Part shown: in pieces, positions 1 to 7,922 of the stretch
Position numbering within the stretch: the stretch's first letter is position 1
How the letters are laid out: every line of letters begins with the position of its first letter
Assembly: GCF_030282825.1 (NCBI RefSeq)
Contig: NZ_JASTZU010000038.1
Coordinates: forward strand, 1-64,000
Length of the DNA: 64,000 nucleotides
Source: Aquibacillus rhizosphaerae
GTDB lineage: Bacteria; Bacillota; Bacilli; Bacillales; Amphibacillaceae
Direction: 5' to 3'
Notes under the pieces: generated by a model
Told to the model about the DNA's origin: nothing
Databases searched by the model: none
What the model saw: only the letters and a program-made list of their open reading frames with translations
Program-made: the position numbers and the translations under genes

Positions 1-714
1 CCAATACACTTGGCGCATGAAGTGAAACCGGTCAGCAATAATTAATGGATTACCCAATGCCTTACGTACAGCTTGCTTGAAAGACTTTGACAAATCCATC
101 ACCACAATCTCCGTCTTACTGGTATCACAGGACTGTAAATAGGACTGTATTGTGTCTACTTTTCTATCGGATAACACATCCACAATTTCTTTATTCTCTA
201 CATCTGCGATGACGGTTTGAAACTTTTCCCCACCTGCATCACCCTTGAATTCGTCAATAGATATAGCTCGCGGAAGAACTTTTGTAGTTTCGATTTTATG
301 TCGATTAAATAAGCGCAATAATCGATTTGTCGTCATCCCTGTTAACTGAGCTGCAGTAGTAAAAGAACCAACAGCCGTATAAGTTAACGCAGTCGTCTGC
401 ACCACATTTGTACACCGCTGATAGCGATCCACCATCTGTAGTTTTTCGTAAAAGGTATGGTTACAATTCACACAGAGGTATCGTCTTTTGCATAAGGAAA
501 TTTTCAAGGATCTATTAGACATAATTGATCCCTGGATTTTCTGGTTGCGATAACCATGAACACGTTTCGTTTTCGTACTACAAAACGGACACTTCTGTTT
601 TTTGACTTTTGTCCGCAATTCCACCAACAAATAGTCGGATTGATCACTGAAATCCCATACATCAACATGCTTGTCTTTAATCCCTAACATTTCTATGATA
701 AAATGATTTTGCAC
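1..714 (-). CDS. ISL3-family transposase, N-terminal two-thirds
   Basis: Translation of the minus strand from a GTG at 714 gives about 238 residues and runs off the window edge. The start has a good ribosome site (AAGGAGAG, about 7 nt upstream). The N-terminus holds a zinc-ribbon pattern, CPFC followed later by CVNC, typical of ISL3 transposases. The middle contains the start of the DDE catalytic domain: AISIDEFKGDAGG and, further on, VVMDLSKSFKQAVRKALG then IIADRFHFMRQVY. No stop or frameshift is seen in the visible part, so the copy may be active. The family is about 400 residues long, so roughly 160 residues lie outside. Confidence 0.85.
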   Translation of the reverse strand, partial: MQNHFIIEMLGIKDKHVDVWDFSDQSDYLLVELRTKVKKQKCPFCSTKTKRVHGYRNQKIQGSIMSNRSLKISLCKRRYLCVNCNHTFYEKLQMVDRYQRCTNVVQTTALTYTAVGSFTTAAQLTGMTTNRLLRLFNRHKIETTKVLPRAISIDEFKGDAGGEKFQTVIADVENKEIVDVLSDRKVDTIQSYLQSCDTSKTEIVVMDLSKSFKQAVRKALGNPLIIADRFHFMRQVYW

Positions 715-845
715 TCTTTCCCTCTCCTTTTTCCTTTTGTCTCAACAACTTTAGGTTAACAAAAGAGAGGGGAATGAGTGTATTTTTTTGTTTTTCTTTT
801 GTCCCTTGATAGGACTGAGGACACCACCACATTCAGTATAGAGCC
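1..845 (-). mobile_element. ISL3-family insertion sequence, partial (cut by window edge)
   Basis: The segment carries the 5' two-thirds of an ISL3-type transposase gene on the minus strand plus about 130 bp of upstream element DNA. A plausible outer end lies at 845: on the minus strand the DNA there begins GGCTCTATACTGAATGTGG, which resembles ISL3-family terminal repeats starting GG-CTCT. The other end and the target duplication are outside the window, so the boundary is inferred. The element sits just beyond the ftsZ terminator, where related genomes carry the sporulation locus spoIIGA-sigE-sigG. Confidence 0.6.
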
Positions 846-953
846 TTATTATTTTTTTCTGCTAACCTATATCATTAAGAAAAGCGTTAAGGGAACTGTT
901 GTTGTTTCTGTACATTGTCTATTTCTAGCAAGTTTTATAATTTCCAGACAAGA

Positions 954-989
954 ACAAAAAAACAGATGAAATCATATAGATTCCATCTG
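954..989 (-). terminator. Terminator of ftsZ
   Basis: On the minus strand a hairpin with arms CAGATGGAATC and GATTTCATCTG (one bulged mismatch) is followed by a run of seven T. It lies about 18 bp after the ftsZ stop and ends the ftsAZ transcript before the insertion sequence. Confidence 0.8.
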
Positions 990-1006
990 CTTTTTACCTA
1001 TTACTA

Positions 1007-2137
1007 TTATCTTCTACGGTTTCTGTTACGAAGAAAAGTAGGTATGTCCAAAGTCTCTTCCTCTTGCTTTACCTTCTGTTGTGTAGGAGCAGCTTCACGC
1101 GTGCCTTCTTCGCGGCGTTTTTCGCCTGTTTGTTGCTTCGGTGTTGCAACAGGACGTTGTTTTGGTTGTGCTGCTGTGGCTTGTGTTTCATCAAAGCCAG
1201 TTGCAATTACTGTTACTACAATTTCATCTTTTAGATCCTCATTTATAACCGAACCAAAGATTACATTCACTTCTTGATCTGCAGCAGAAGTTACAATGTC
1301 AGCAGCTTCCTGAACTTCATAAAGGCTTAAGTTTGCACCACCAGTTATATTCATTAATACACCATGCGCTCCATCGATAGAGGTTTCCAATAAAGGTGAA
1401 GAAATAGCTTTTTTAGCAGCTTCTGTAGCTCTACTTTCACCAGTAGCAATACCTATACCCATTAATGCTGAACCTTTATCTGACATTATTGTCTTAACAT
1501 CAGCAAAGTCAACATTAATTAGCCCTGGAACAGCAATTAAATCGGAAATACCTTGAACACCTTGTCGAAGTACATTATCTGCCTCACGGAATGCCTCAAG
1601 CATTGGCGTATTTTTATCAACAATTTCTAAAAGACGGTCGTTAGGAATAACGATTAAAGTATCTACACTACTTTTTAAACCATCGATACCACTTACAGCT
1701 TGAGTTGAACGTTTACGTCCTTCAAATGTAAATGGTCTTGTTACTACACCTACAGTTAAAGCACCAATCTCTTTAGCAACTTGTGCTATAACCGGAGCTG
1801 CACCAGTACCTGTTCCTCCACCCATACCGGCTGTAACAAATACCATATCTGCACCTTTTAACACTTCTTCCAACTGCTCTTTACTTTCTTCAGCAGCTTT
1901 GCGACCAACTTCAGGATTAGCACCTGCTCCTAAACCTCGTGTAAGTTTTGTGCCGATTTGCATTTTCACTTCAGCTTTTGAAAGGTTTAGTGCTTGTGCA
2001 TCTGTATTTACAGCTATAAATTCGACACCCTGAACACCGTGCTCAATCATTCGGTTTACTGCGTTACTTCCACCACCACCAACACCGATTACTTTTATCG
2101 TTGCTAGCTGATCCATATTCGTATCAAACTCTAACAT
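1007..2137 (-). CDS. ftsZ: Cell division GTPase FtsZ
   Basis: FtsZ is the tubulin-like GTPase that polymerises into the cytokinetic ring at midcell. The 376-residue product has the tubulin signature GGGTGTG at about residues 106-112, the T7 synergy loop NVDFADV near 208-214, a variable Gln/Glu-rich linker, and the conserved C-terminal peptide [14 protein letters not shown] that binds FtsA, SepF and other partners. The ATG at 2137 is chosen over an upstream ATG at 2176 because AGGAGG lies 9 nt before it and the family begins MLEFDTN. It follows ftsA by 160 bp and has its own terminator. Confidence 0.98.
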   Translation of the reverse strand: MLEFDTNMDQLATIKVIGVGGGGSNAVNRMIEHGVQGVEFIAVNTDAQALNLSKAEVKMQIGTKLTRGLGAGANPEVGRKAAEESKEQLEEVLKGADMVFVTAGMGGGTGTGAAPVIAQVAKEIGALTVGVVTRPFTFEGRKRSTQAVSGIDGLKSSVDTLIVIPNDRLLEIVDKNTPMLEAFREADNVLRQGVQGISDLIAVPGLINVDFADVKTIMSDKGSALMGIGIATGESRATEAAKKAISSPLLETSIDGAHGVLMNITGGANLSLYEVQEAADIVTSAADQEVNVIFGSVINEDLKDEIVVTVIATGFDETQATAAQPKQRPVATPKQQTGEKRREEGTREAAPTQQKVKQEEETLDIPTFLRNRNRRR

Positions 2138-2297
2138 TGTATAGTTCCTCCTAATTCGCAAGTTTACAAGATTCATTGAAGTTATGTTTTTATCTGTTAG
2201 AGGTTGTCCAAAATTTACTAAGTACCTAAATTATAAGTTAACTTATATTTGCTTGTACACCATTGTAAGTTTTGAACACACACATCTTAGGAATGCT
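2138..2297. other. ftsA-ftsZ intergenic region with 16-bp perfect palindrome
   Basis: The 160-bp gap contains the perfect palindrome TATAAGTTAACTTATA at 2232-2247. It has no T-run and so is not a terminator. It could be an operator or a weak hairpin in the ftsAZ message. No known regulator is assigned. Confidence 0.5.
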
Positions 2298-3581
2298 TTA
2301 ATCAAAGAAATACTTGAATAAATTAGCGATTCCTGATTCCTTTTTCTTACCTGGTGTCACTTGCTTTTGTTTTGTTGTTCGTTTTTGTTTTGTTGGTTTC
2401 AGTACCTCATGTTCTGCTACAGTAACTGCTTCTAACATTTCTTTTCCTTGAATTTTAGCATTGCGATAAGCGAATTTCAGAATGCCTACACCTGAGGTGA
2501 ATTGAGGCTCTCTTACACCTATGTAATCTGGTATAGCAATTCGGACATTCGTCTGGAATAAGTCCTGTGCAAGATCTAGTGCTCCAGGTAAACTCATACA
2601 TCCACCTGTTAATACATAACCTCCAGCAAGTTCACTGTACCCCATTTTGTTTATTTCTCTTTCTGCATAGGCATAAATTTCCTCTAACCTAGCTTCAATC
2701 ATATCAGAAATTTGTAATTGATTAAATGTTTGCCTTTTGTTACTTCCAATAATAGAAGCTTCGAAAGTTTCTTCTTCTCTTGCTTCTTCATAAAAAGCAT
2801 GTCCATGATTCACCTTTAATCCTTCAGCGTCTTCAGAAGACGTCCGCAAACCAATAGATAAATCCTTCGTGATGTTATCGCCACCCAGGGGAATAATACT
2901 AGTTGAAATTAAGTGGTCATTCTCAAAAATAGAAATGGTTGTGCTTCCACCACCAACGTCAATCAACGCCACACCTAAATTCTTTTCATCTTTTGATAGT
3001 GCTATAGAACCTGAGGCCAAAGGCTGCAGACAAATATCTAACACTTCTAAATTTGCTCTTTCCACACACTTTAAAATGTTATGTAGCATTGTTCTTGAAC
3101 TGGTAATAATGGTACCTTCCATCTCTAACCGAACACCTATCATGCCACGAGGATCATTAATCTCATCTAACCCATCAACAATAAATTGTTTTGGTATTAC
3201 ATCGATAATTTCTCGCTCAGGTGGGATGGAGACTACCTGTGCAGCATCAATTACTCTTTTAATGTCATCATTCCCAATTTCTCTATTCTCGCTTGATACA
3301 GCTACCACCCCATGACAAGGTTGTAATTGTACGTGATTACCATTAATCCCAACTATCACTCTATCAATTTGCATGTTAACCATTCTTTCTGCTTGCTCAA
3401 CAGCAGTTTTAATAGATTGAACAGTTTCATCTATATCGACGATGGCACCTTTTTTCATTCCATTTGACTTAGCAGTGCCAACTCCTATAATATTCAAGGA
3501 ATCGTTGAGAACTTCTCCAATAATCACTTTAATTTTTGATGTACCTATATCCAGGCTGACTAATATTTCATTGTTGTTCAA
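2298..3581 (-). CDS. ftsA: Cell division protein FtsA (actin-like membrane tether of FtsZ)
   Basis: FtsA is an actin/Hsp70-fold ATPase that anchors FtsZ filaments to the membrane. The 427-residue sequence opens with the phosphate-1 motif SLDIGTSKIKVIIGE, has the second phosphate motif LIDVGGGSTTISIF in the middle and the adenosine motif VLTGGCMSLPG near residue 325, and ends in an amphipathic segment (IANLFKYFF) expected to bind membrane. The start is a TTG at 3581 with GGAGGTG 5 nt upstream. It is transcribed with ftsZ from promoters between sbp and ftsA. Confidence 0.97.
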   Translation of the reverse strand: MNNNEILVSLDIGTSKIKVIIGEVLNDSLNIIGVGTAKSNGMKKGAIVDIDETVQSIKTAVEQAERMVNMQIDRVIVGINGNHVQLQPCHGVVAVSSENREIGNDDIKRVIDAAQVVSIPPEREIIDVIPKQFIVDGLDEINDPRGMIGVRLEMEGTIITSSRTMLHNILKCVERANLEVLDICLQPLASGSIALSKDEKNLGVALIDVGGGSTTISIFENDHLISTSIIPLGGDNITKDLSIGLRTSSEDAEGLKVNHGHAFYEEAREEETFEASIIGSNKRQTFNQLQISDMIEARLEEIYAYAEREINKMGYSELAGGYVLTGGCMSLPGALDLAQDLFQTNVRIAIPDYIGVREPQFTSGVGILKFAYRNAKIQGKEMLEAVTVAEHEVLKPTKQKRTTKQKQVTPGKKKESGIANLFKYFFD

Positions 3582-3619
3582 AGAGGCACCTCCTAATTTA
3601 AGGCATCTGAATAGTTCAA

Positions 3620-3648
3620 ATATTATCGGATAATTGAAGGAATTACAA
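3620..3648 (-). promoter_or_regulatory. Candidate sigma-A promoter of ftsAZ
   Basis: On the minus strand TTGTAA (3643-3648) and TAATAT (3620-3625) are separated by 17 bp. The start point would be about 30 nt upstream of the ftsA TTG. Confidence 0.55.
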
Positions 3649-3742
3649 TCAATTTAAAATAATATTTATCAATTTGTATAAATTACCAAAAATCTTCAGC
3701 CTATTTTTATTTTTTTATAAGTTTATGAATAACTAAATAACA

Positions 3743-3772
3743 ATATTCTACACAAAACGACGAATTTCCTCT
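3743..3772 (-). promoter_or_regulatory. Candidate sigma-H promoter of ftsAZ
   Basis: On the minus strand AGAGGAAAT (3764-3772), a 12-bp spacer and GTAGAATAT (3743-3751) match the sigma-H consensus RnAGGAwww / RnnGAATww at every defined position. The -35 abuts the sbp stop. In B. subtilis one of three ftsAZ promoters is sigma-H dependent and raises FtsAZ at the onset of sporulation, so location and sequence agree. Confidence 0.7.
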
Positions 3773-4137
3773 TATTTTCTTGATTTTTTTTCATTTTTCT
3801 TTTGATTAAATTTTTCTATTAATATTCTTCTAATAATTGCTATATTTTGAAATAATCTTACACCAAATGCAAAGACGGCCGCAAGGTATAAGTCTATCCC
3901 AAGTTGCACCCCTAGAAAAGCTAAAAGGGCAGCCAGGCTAATATTAAAGAAAAATCCAGTTATAAAGACTTTATCATCGAATTTACCATCTAAATGCGCT
4001 CTGATTCCACCGAATAATGTATCAAATGCAGCTAGTACAGCTATAGACAGATAATTGGAATATTGATCTGGAATTGTAATATTGGTTAGTAAGCCTAGTG
4101 TTAAACCAACTACCAAAAATAACGCTGGTAGCCACAT
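3772..4137 (-). CDS. sbp: Small basic protein Sbp (DUF1290 membrane protein)
   Basis: A 121-residue, three- to four-helix membrane protein with a lysine-rich tail (KFNQKKNEKKSRK). Length, the motif AAFDTLFGGIRAHLDGKFDDKVF and position between ylxX and ftsA match B. subtilis Sbp, whose role is unknown. The ATG shares one base with the ylxX stop (TAATG), so translation is probably coupled. The sigma-H promoter for ftsAZ starts in its last codons. Confidence 0.93.
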   Translation of the reverse strand: MWLPALFLVVGLTLGLLTNITIPDQYSNYLSIAVLAAFDTLFGGIRAHLDGKFDDKVFITGFFFNISLAALLAFLGVQLGIDLYLAAVFAFGVRLFQNIAIIRRILIEKFNQKKNEKKSRK

Positions 4138-4856
4138 TATTCTTCACCCGTTTCTTGTGATTCGTTTACTTCAAGGTTATCTAGATTAATATTCCCCTCA
4201 TATTTTGGTAATAAAAGTTCATCACTTACCTCTGCGGTTAAATCCAGATTTTCAATTGCAAAATAGTCTCTTGATTGACTCACTTCTATGTGATCTAATA
4301 ATCTTTCAGGGTTAGCTGCTAGTACTTTTATTTGCAATGGCAGACTAGGTAGCGCACGATTATTTACATACGTTTTTCCATTCACATAACGAATTGGTGT
4401 TATGTTAATCACACGTTCATTCTCAATCGCAATTTCTGTTGCTCCATAATTATTTAGTTCGTTAATTAATCGGTTCAATAACTCTGGAGAAATTTCAGGA
4501 TATTCCTGTTCAGTGTCCATCTCTACATATATCGGATTAATATGAATTAAAATACCTTTTCCAGAAATATCTGTTAACCCTGCTTTTTGCTCTAATTCTT
4601 CAATCGAATCCACTAATGTATCAATTTGTTCTTGTTCTGACATTGCTTCATATTGATCCTTAATACTTTCCATTTCTGCAATTTGTTGATAAAGTTGTTG
4701 TTGCTTCTTTTGCTCTACTTGTAATTGTGATCTTATTTCCCAAAGGTCTCTTGTATCTCGTTCCGTTGGTTCTTGTGTCGATTGAAATTGTATGGCAATC
4801 ATTAAACCTGTAAATGCACATACCAAGGATATAATAATTTTATTTCTAAGTTGCAA
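4137..4856 (-). CDS. ylxX: DUF881 division-cluster protein YlxX
   Basis: DUF881 proteins have one N-terminal membrane helix, a coiled coil and an extracytoplasmic domain; their function is unknown. Here the helix covers about residues 5-20, a Gln/Glu-rich coiled coil about 30-85, and the DUF881 domain follows with GKGILIHINP. A TTG at 4856 is preferred because AAGGTG lies 6 nt upstream; an in-frame GTG at 4865 is only 3 nt from a weaker site. Product about 239 residues. It overlaps sbp by one base and follows ylxW by a few bases. Confidence 0.9.
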   Translation of the reverse strand: MQLRNKIIISLVCAFTGLMIAIQFQSTQEPTERDTRDLWEIRSQLQVEQKKQQQLYQQIAEMESIKDQYEAMSEQEQIDTLVDSIEELEQKAGLTDISGKGILIHINPIYVEMDTEQEYPEISPELLNRLINELNNYGATEIAIENERVINITPIRYVNGKTYVNNRALPSLPLQIKVLAANPERLLDHIEVSQSRDYFAIENLDLTAEVSDELLLPKYEGNINLDNLEVNESQETGEE

Positions 4857-4870
4857 TGGTATCACCTTTC

Positions 4871-5563
4871 CTAACTAATCCTTGCTTCCATCTCAATCGA
4901 ATCTTTTTTCTCAACTTCAACCTCAATATTATCATTGACTAATGTGTCTATCACACCGTTGGTTAAATTCAAACTAACATCTAGTACATTCTTTTCACCA
5001 ATAGCAGCAATAATAAATGGTGCTGGGTGCTGAATACCATCAACAGAAATGACCGGTCCAATACAAGTAACAAAACTATCCTTATAAATTCTTTGTCCAT
5101 TAATAGAAATAGCCTTTGCTCCTGCACTATACAATTCATTGATAATTAACTGAACATGACGGTCATGAACAATATATTGATTTGCATTCTCTTCACTTGG
5201 GATGTATTCTGTATCTCTTAACTCTACCTGTAAGCCTTCCCCTTTAATTGGTAGTTCACCCGTAAGCATTTGGAGTTGCTGCTTTCTCTCAACATACTCA
5301 CCTAACGTTACTTCTTGTTTACCAAGTTCTTCTTCTAACCTCTGTATATCCTGCCTATTTCCGTTTAATTCTTCGCGTAGTTCATGGTTTTTCCCTTCTA
5401 AATTTATTAGCTGTTGTCGATAATAGTAATCTTTCTCCCATTCCTGATCAGATAATTGAATTACTTGAGAATCGCTTTTTGTATGTTGATAGCTAAATGA
5501 GAGAAGAAATCCAAACACGAGCAAAACTAGGGAAAATATAACGTGTCTACCTTTCACCTTCAT
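4871..5563 (-). CDS. ylxW: DUF881 division-cluster protein YlxW
   Basis: Paralogue of the next gene: 230 residues, an N-terminal membrane helix (about 7-25), a long coiled coil with heptads of Leu/Glu (about 45-95), and a DUF881 domain containing GEGLQVELRD and a conserved AGAKAISINGQRI stretch. Its start overlaps the end of divIB by 17 bp, showing a translationally linked divIB-ylxW-ylxX-sbp unit. In B. subtilis YlxW/YlxX lie at the same place. Function is not established. Confidence 0.9.
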   Translation of the reverse strand: MKVKGRHVIFSLVLLVFGFLLSFSYQHTKSDSQVIQLSDQEWEKDYYYRQQLINLEGKNHELREELNGNRQDIQRLEEELGKQEVTLGEYVERKQQLQMLTGELPIKGEGLQVELRDTEYIPSEENANQYIVHDRHVQLIINELYSAGAKAISINGQRIYKDSFVTCIGPVISVDGIQHPAPFIIAAIGEKNVLDVSLNLTNGVIDTLVNDNIEVEVEKKDSIEMEARIS

Positions 5564-6347
5564 TTTGGCTCTCCTTTTCTATTTCTGTATTGATATCGTC
5601 ACTATAAGGATTAAATACAGCTCCACCAACCCCAATATTAATAATTCCTTTACTTCCTTCTTCTAACTGAGAAGTGATAGATGGATATACCTTCATAGAC
5701 TTAGAAAAATTACGGATAGAAGCTTCAACTTCAAAACCATCATTCATGAAAACTAACACTTTATAAGGATTACCTTCCGTCGGTTGCCAAGTAATCTCTG
5801 AGATCAAATCAACAATCGTATCTGGTAGTGCTAGTAGTTCTTTGGCTAATTCATTTAAATAGATTGGCTTAGTGAAATTTGTTAAAAAAGGTGCATCACC
5901 CGACATTGTTTCTAAAGGATGAGAATCTAGTTTATCACCATTTTCTAGCAAAGGAAAATAGATACCATCCTGCTTAATATATCCAACCCTTTCTAGTTCT
6001 TGTACACCTATATTAACCGTTGTTGGAAACGATCTGGAAACATCCGCACTTTTTATTTCCGGATGTTGAGATATATTAGATTGTATACTTTCTTTGTCTA
6101 TACTCCAGAAGTTATCATCATTTGTTATTTCACTTAACTTTCTAATCTCTTCTTTAGATATGTAACTATTACCAACAACATTAATATGGTGTACATTGCT
6201 AAGGGAAGATTGCAAATAAACGACAATTGAAATTAACACAAAAAAAAGGGTTAAATAAAATACCAAACGCCGATTTGCTTTCTTTTTCCGAGCCTGCTTT
6301 AATTTAGGAATTCTATCCTCTATAGAAACAACTTTTTTCTTACTCAT
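5547..6347 (-). CDS. divIB: Cell division protein DivIB (FtsQ)
   Basis: DivIB is a bitopic divisome protein that forms a complex with FtsL and DivIC and activates septal wall synthesis. The 266-residue product has a basic cytoplasmic segment (KKKVVSIEDRIPKLKQARKKK), one membrane helix at about 28-48, a POTRA domain beginning VHHINVVGNSYISKEEI, and a beta domain ending in an acidic tail. Normally murG-murB precede it; here it is separated from spoVE by two terminators and has its own promoter. Confidence 0.95.
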   Translation of the reverse strand: MSKKKVVSIEDRIPKLKQARKKKANRRLVFYLTLFFVLISIVVYLQSSLSNVHHINVVGNSYISKEEIRKLSEITNDDNFWSIDKESIQSNISQHPEIKSADVSRSFPTTVNIGVQELERVGYIKQDGIYFPLLENGDKLDSHPLETMSGDAPFLTNFTKPIYLNELAKELLALPDTIVDLISEITWQPTEGNPYKVLVFMNDGFEVEASIRNFSKSMKVYPSITSQLEEGSKGIINIGVGGAVFNPYSDDINTEIEKESQNEGER

Positions 6348-6373
6348 CTCCTAATTCTTCCCTTTTATAATAT

Positions 6374-6403
6374 AGTATATATGCTACTCTACCTTTAAAA
6401 CAA
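6374..6403 (-). promoter_or_regulatory. Candidate sigma-A promoter of divIB operon
   Basis: On the minus strand TTGTTT (6398-6403) and TATACT (6374-6379) are 18 bp apart, about 25 nt upstream of the divIB start. Two hairpins upstream stop spoVE transcription, so a new promoter is needed here. Confidence 0.6.
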
Positions 6404-6433
6404 CGACATATTTTGATTATATTAATAGATTCA

Positions 6434-6470
6434 AAATAAAAATAAGGAAACGGCACCTAATATGCCGTTT
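6434..6470 (-). terminator. Second hairpin between spoVE and divIB
   Basis: Minus-strand arms AAACGGCA and TGCCGTTT enclose a 7-nt loop, followed by a U-rich stretch (CCTTATTTTTATTTTG). An extended -10 like TGATATAAT lies just upstream at 6493-6501, so this may end a very short transcript as well as act as a backup terminator. Confidence 0.5.
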
Positions 6471-6553
6471 GAATTTTCATATATTAAAATTATATCATAT
6501 TTCAGCAACTTACGTGCCTGATTTCTCCATTACTATAGGCCGAATTTTTCAAC

Positions 6554-6601
6554 AAAAAAATAAGCAATTCTATTCATTTTATTTCAAATGGATAGAATTG
6601 C
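6554..6601 (-). terminator. Terminator of the mur-spoVE transcript
   Basis: A 16-bp stem with one mismatch (6564-6579 with 6586-6601) and a 6-nt loop is followed on the minus strand by TTATTTTTTT. It lies about 55 bp after the spoVE stop. Confidence 0.8.
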
Positions 6602-6656
6602 CATAACTGTCTATGGATAATAGGTCTTTAAAAATTCGTCATACGTAACCAGGTAT

Positions 6657-7769
6657 TTATAATTTTGCATATCTACTGATATTTAATAATATCCCAATCG
6701 AACATAATGTTAACGTTAGCGATGACCCACCGTAACTCAGAAAAGGCAGTGTAATTCCTGTTACAGGTATTAAGCCAATTACTACACTTATATTTATCAT
6801 TACTTGTAAGGATAGCATACTTACAATTCCAAGTCCCAATAAGCTACCAAACGTATCTGGTGCTGCTAGAGATACACGTATTCCCCGCCACATTAATAGC
6901 AAAAATAATAACAATACAAACGTACCACCGATAAATCCAAGCTCTTCAGCTAAAATTGCAAAAATGAAATCGTTATGTGGTTCTGGTAAGTAAAAGAATT
7001 TTTGTAATGACTGACCTAGTCCCATTCCCATTAAACCACCTGGTCCAATTGCATAGAGAGACTGGATAATTTGAAACCCATTCCCCAAAGGATCTTCCCA
7101 AGGATTTAAAAAGGCTGTAATACGATTAATTCGATAAGGCGCAGAGATTATTAAGCCAAGAAAACCAACTACACCTATTATTCCTAACCAAATAAAGTGT
7201 GAAATTTTAGCCCCTGCAACAAAGATCATAATAAGACACGTTAAAACGAGTACAACCCCTGTTCCTAAATCAGGTTGAAGCATGATTAATCCAAAAGCGA
7301 CGAATACTAAAAGCAATGAAGGCATGAAACCTTTTTTTAAAGAAGTGATATACTTCTGATTTGCAGCTAGATATGTAGATAAAAAGATAATTAATCCTAG
7401 CTTCATAAATTCAGCAGGTTGGATACTAAAGGCTCCTACACCTATCCAGCTTCTCGCTCCACCTCGTACCAGACCTACACCAGGTATCAGTACTGCAATT
7501 AGTAAAACGAAACAAATAAACAAAATTGGTTTGGAATATGTGCGCCAAGTTAAATATGGAATATTCATTATAAAAATCATCGCGATAATTCCTATCACTG
7601 CAAATAACAATTGTCTCTTAGCAAAGTAAAAGGAATCATTAAACTTGTAGTCTGCCCATATCGCAGACGCACTATAAACCATGACAACACCAACTATAAG
7701 TAGTGCAAAAATGGTTAAAGTCAAAATTAAATCCGGTCCATTTTTCAATTTCCGATTGGATCTAAACAA
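6657..7769 (-). CDS. spoVE: SEDS glycosyltransferase SpoVE (sporulation paralogue of FtsW)
   Basis: SEDS proteins polymerise lipid II into glycan strands with a class B PBP partner; SpoVE works with SpoVD in the spore cortex. The product has ten predicted membrane helices, the motif MVYSASAIWA in helix 1, the RGGARSWIGVGAFSIQPAEF loop, and the C-terminal PVTGITLPFLSYGGSS signature. A TTG at 7769 (370 residues) fits the family; an upstream ATG at 7856 lacks a ribosome site. The start region is overlaid by a terminator-like hairpin. It could in principle be FtsW, but a second copy at 47700 sits at the ftsW locus. Confidence 0.93.
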   Translation of the reverse strand: MFRSNRKLKNGPDLILTLTIFALLIVGVVMVYSASAIWADYKFNDSFYFAKRQLLFAVIGIIAMIFIMNIPYLTWRTYSKPILFICFVLLIAVLIPGVGLVRGGARSWIGVGAFSIQPAEFMKLGLIIFLSTYLAANQKYITSLKKGFMPSLLLVFVAFGLIMLQPDLGTGVVLVLTCLIMIFVAGAKISHFIWLGIIGVVGFLGLIISAPYRINRITAFLNPWEDPLGNGFQIIQSLYAIGPGGLMGMGLGQSLQKFFYLPEPHNDFIFAILAEELGFIGGTFVLLLFLLLMWRGIRVSLAAPDTFGSLLGLGIVSMLSLQVMINISVVIGLIPVTGITLPFLSYGGSSLTLTLCSIGILLNISRYAKL

Positions 7770-7798
7770 AAAAACACCCCATTTCCCGAAGGTGGGGC
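7767..7798 (-). promoter_or_regulatory. Terminator-like hairpin overlapping the spoVE ribosome site and start
   Basis: On the minus strand GCCCCA pairs with TGGGGT (6 bp including a G-U pair), then TTTTTTTG follows. The second arm contains the only candidate ribosome site (GGGGTG) and the T-run runs into the TTG start. It could end readthrough from murD or limit spoVE translation. Confidence 0.5.
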
Positions 7799-7922
7799 TT
7801 AAGGAAAAACTCGACAACCACTTGTATAGCAAGCAATTGTCCAGAAGGTTTCCCATACTATATGATATAACAAACCAGTTATTTATTGGTTGTATATTAG
7901 ATAGTATAAGTAAAACAAGCCC

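Noticed and set aside
778-1277. Plus-strand frames beside and opposite the ftsZ end
   Set aside because: They are low-complexity readings of the IS end and the reverse of ftsZ, without ribosome sites or family character.
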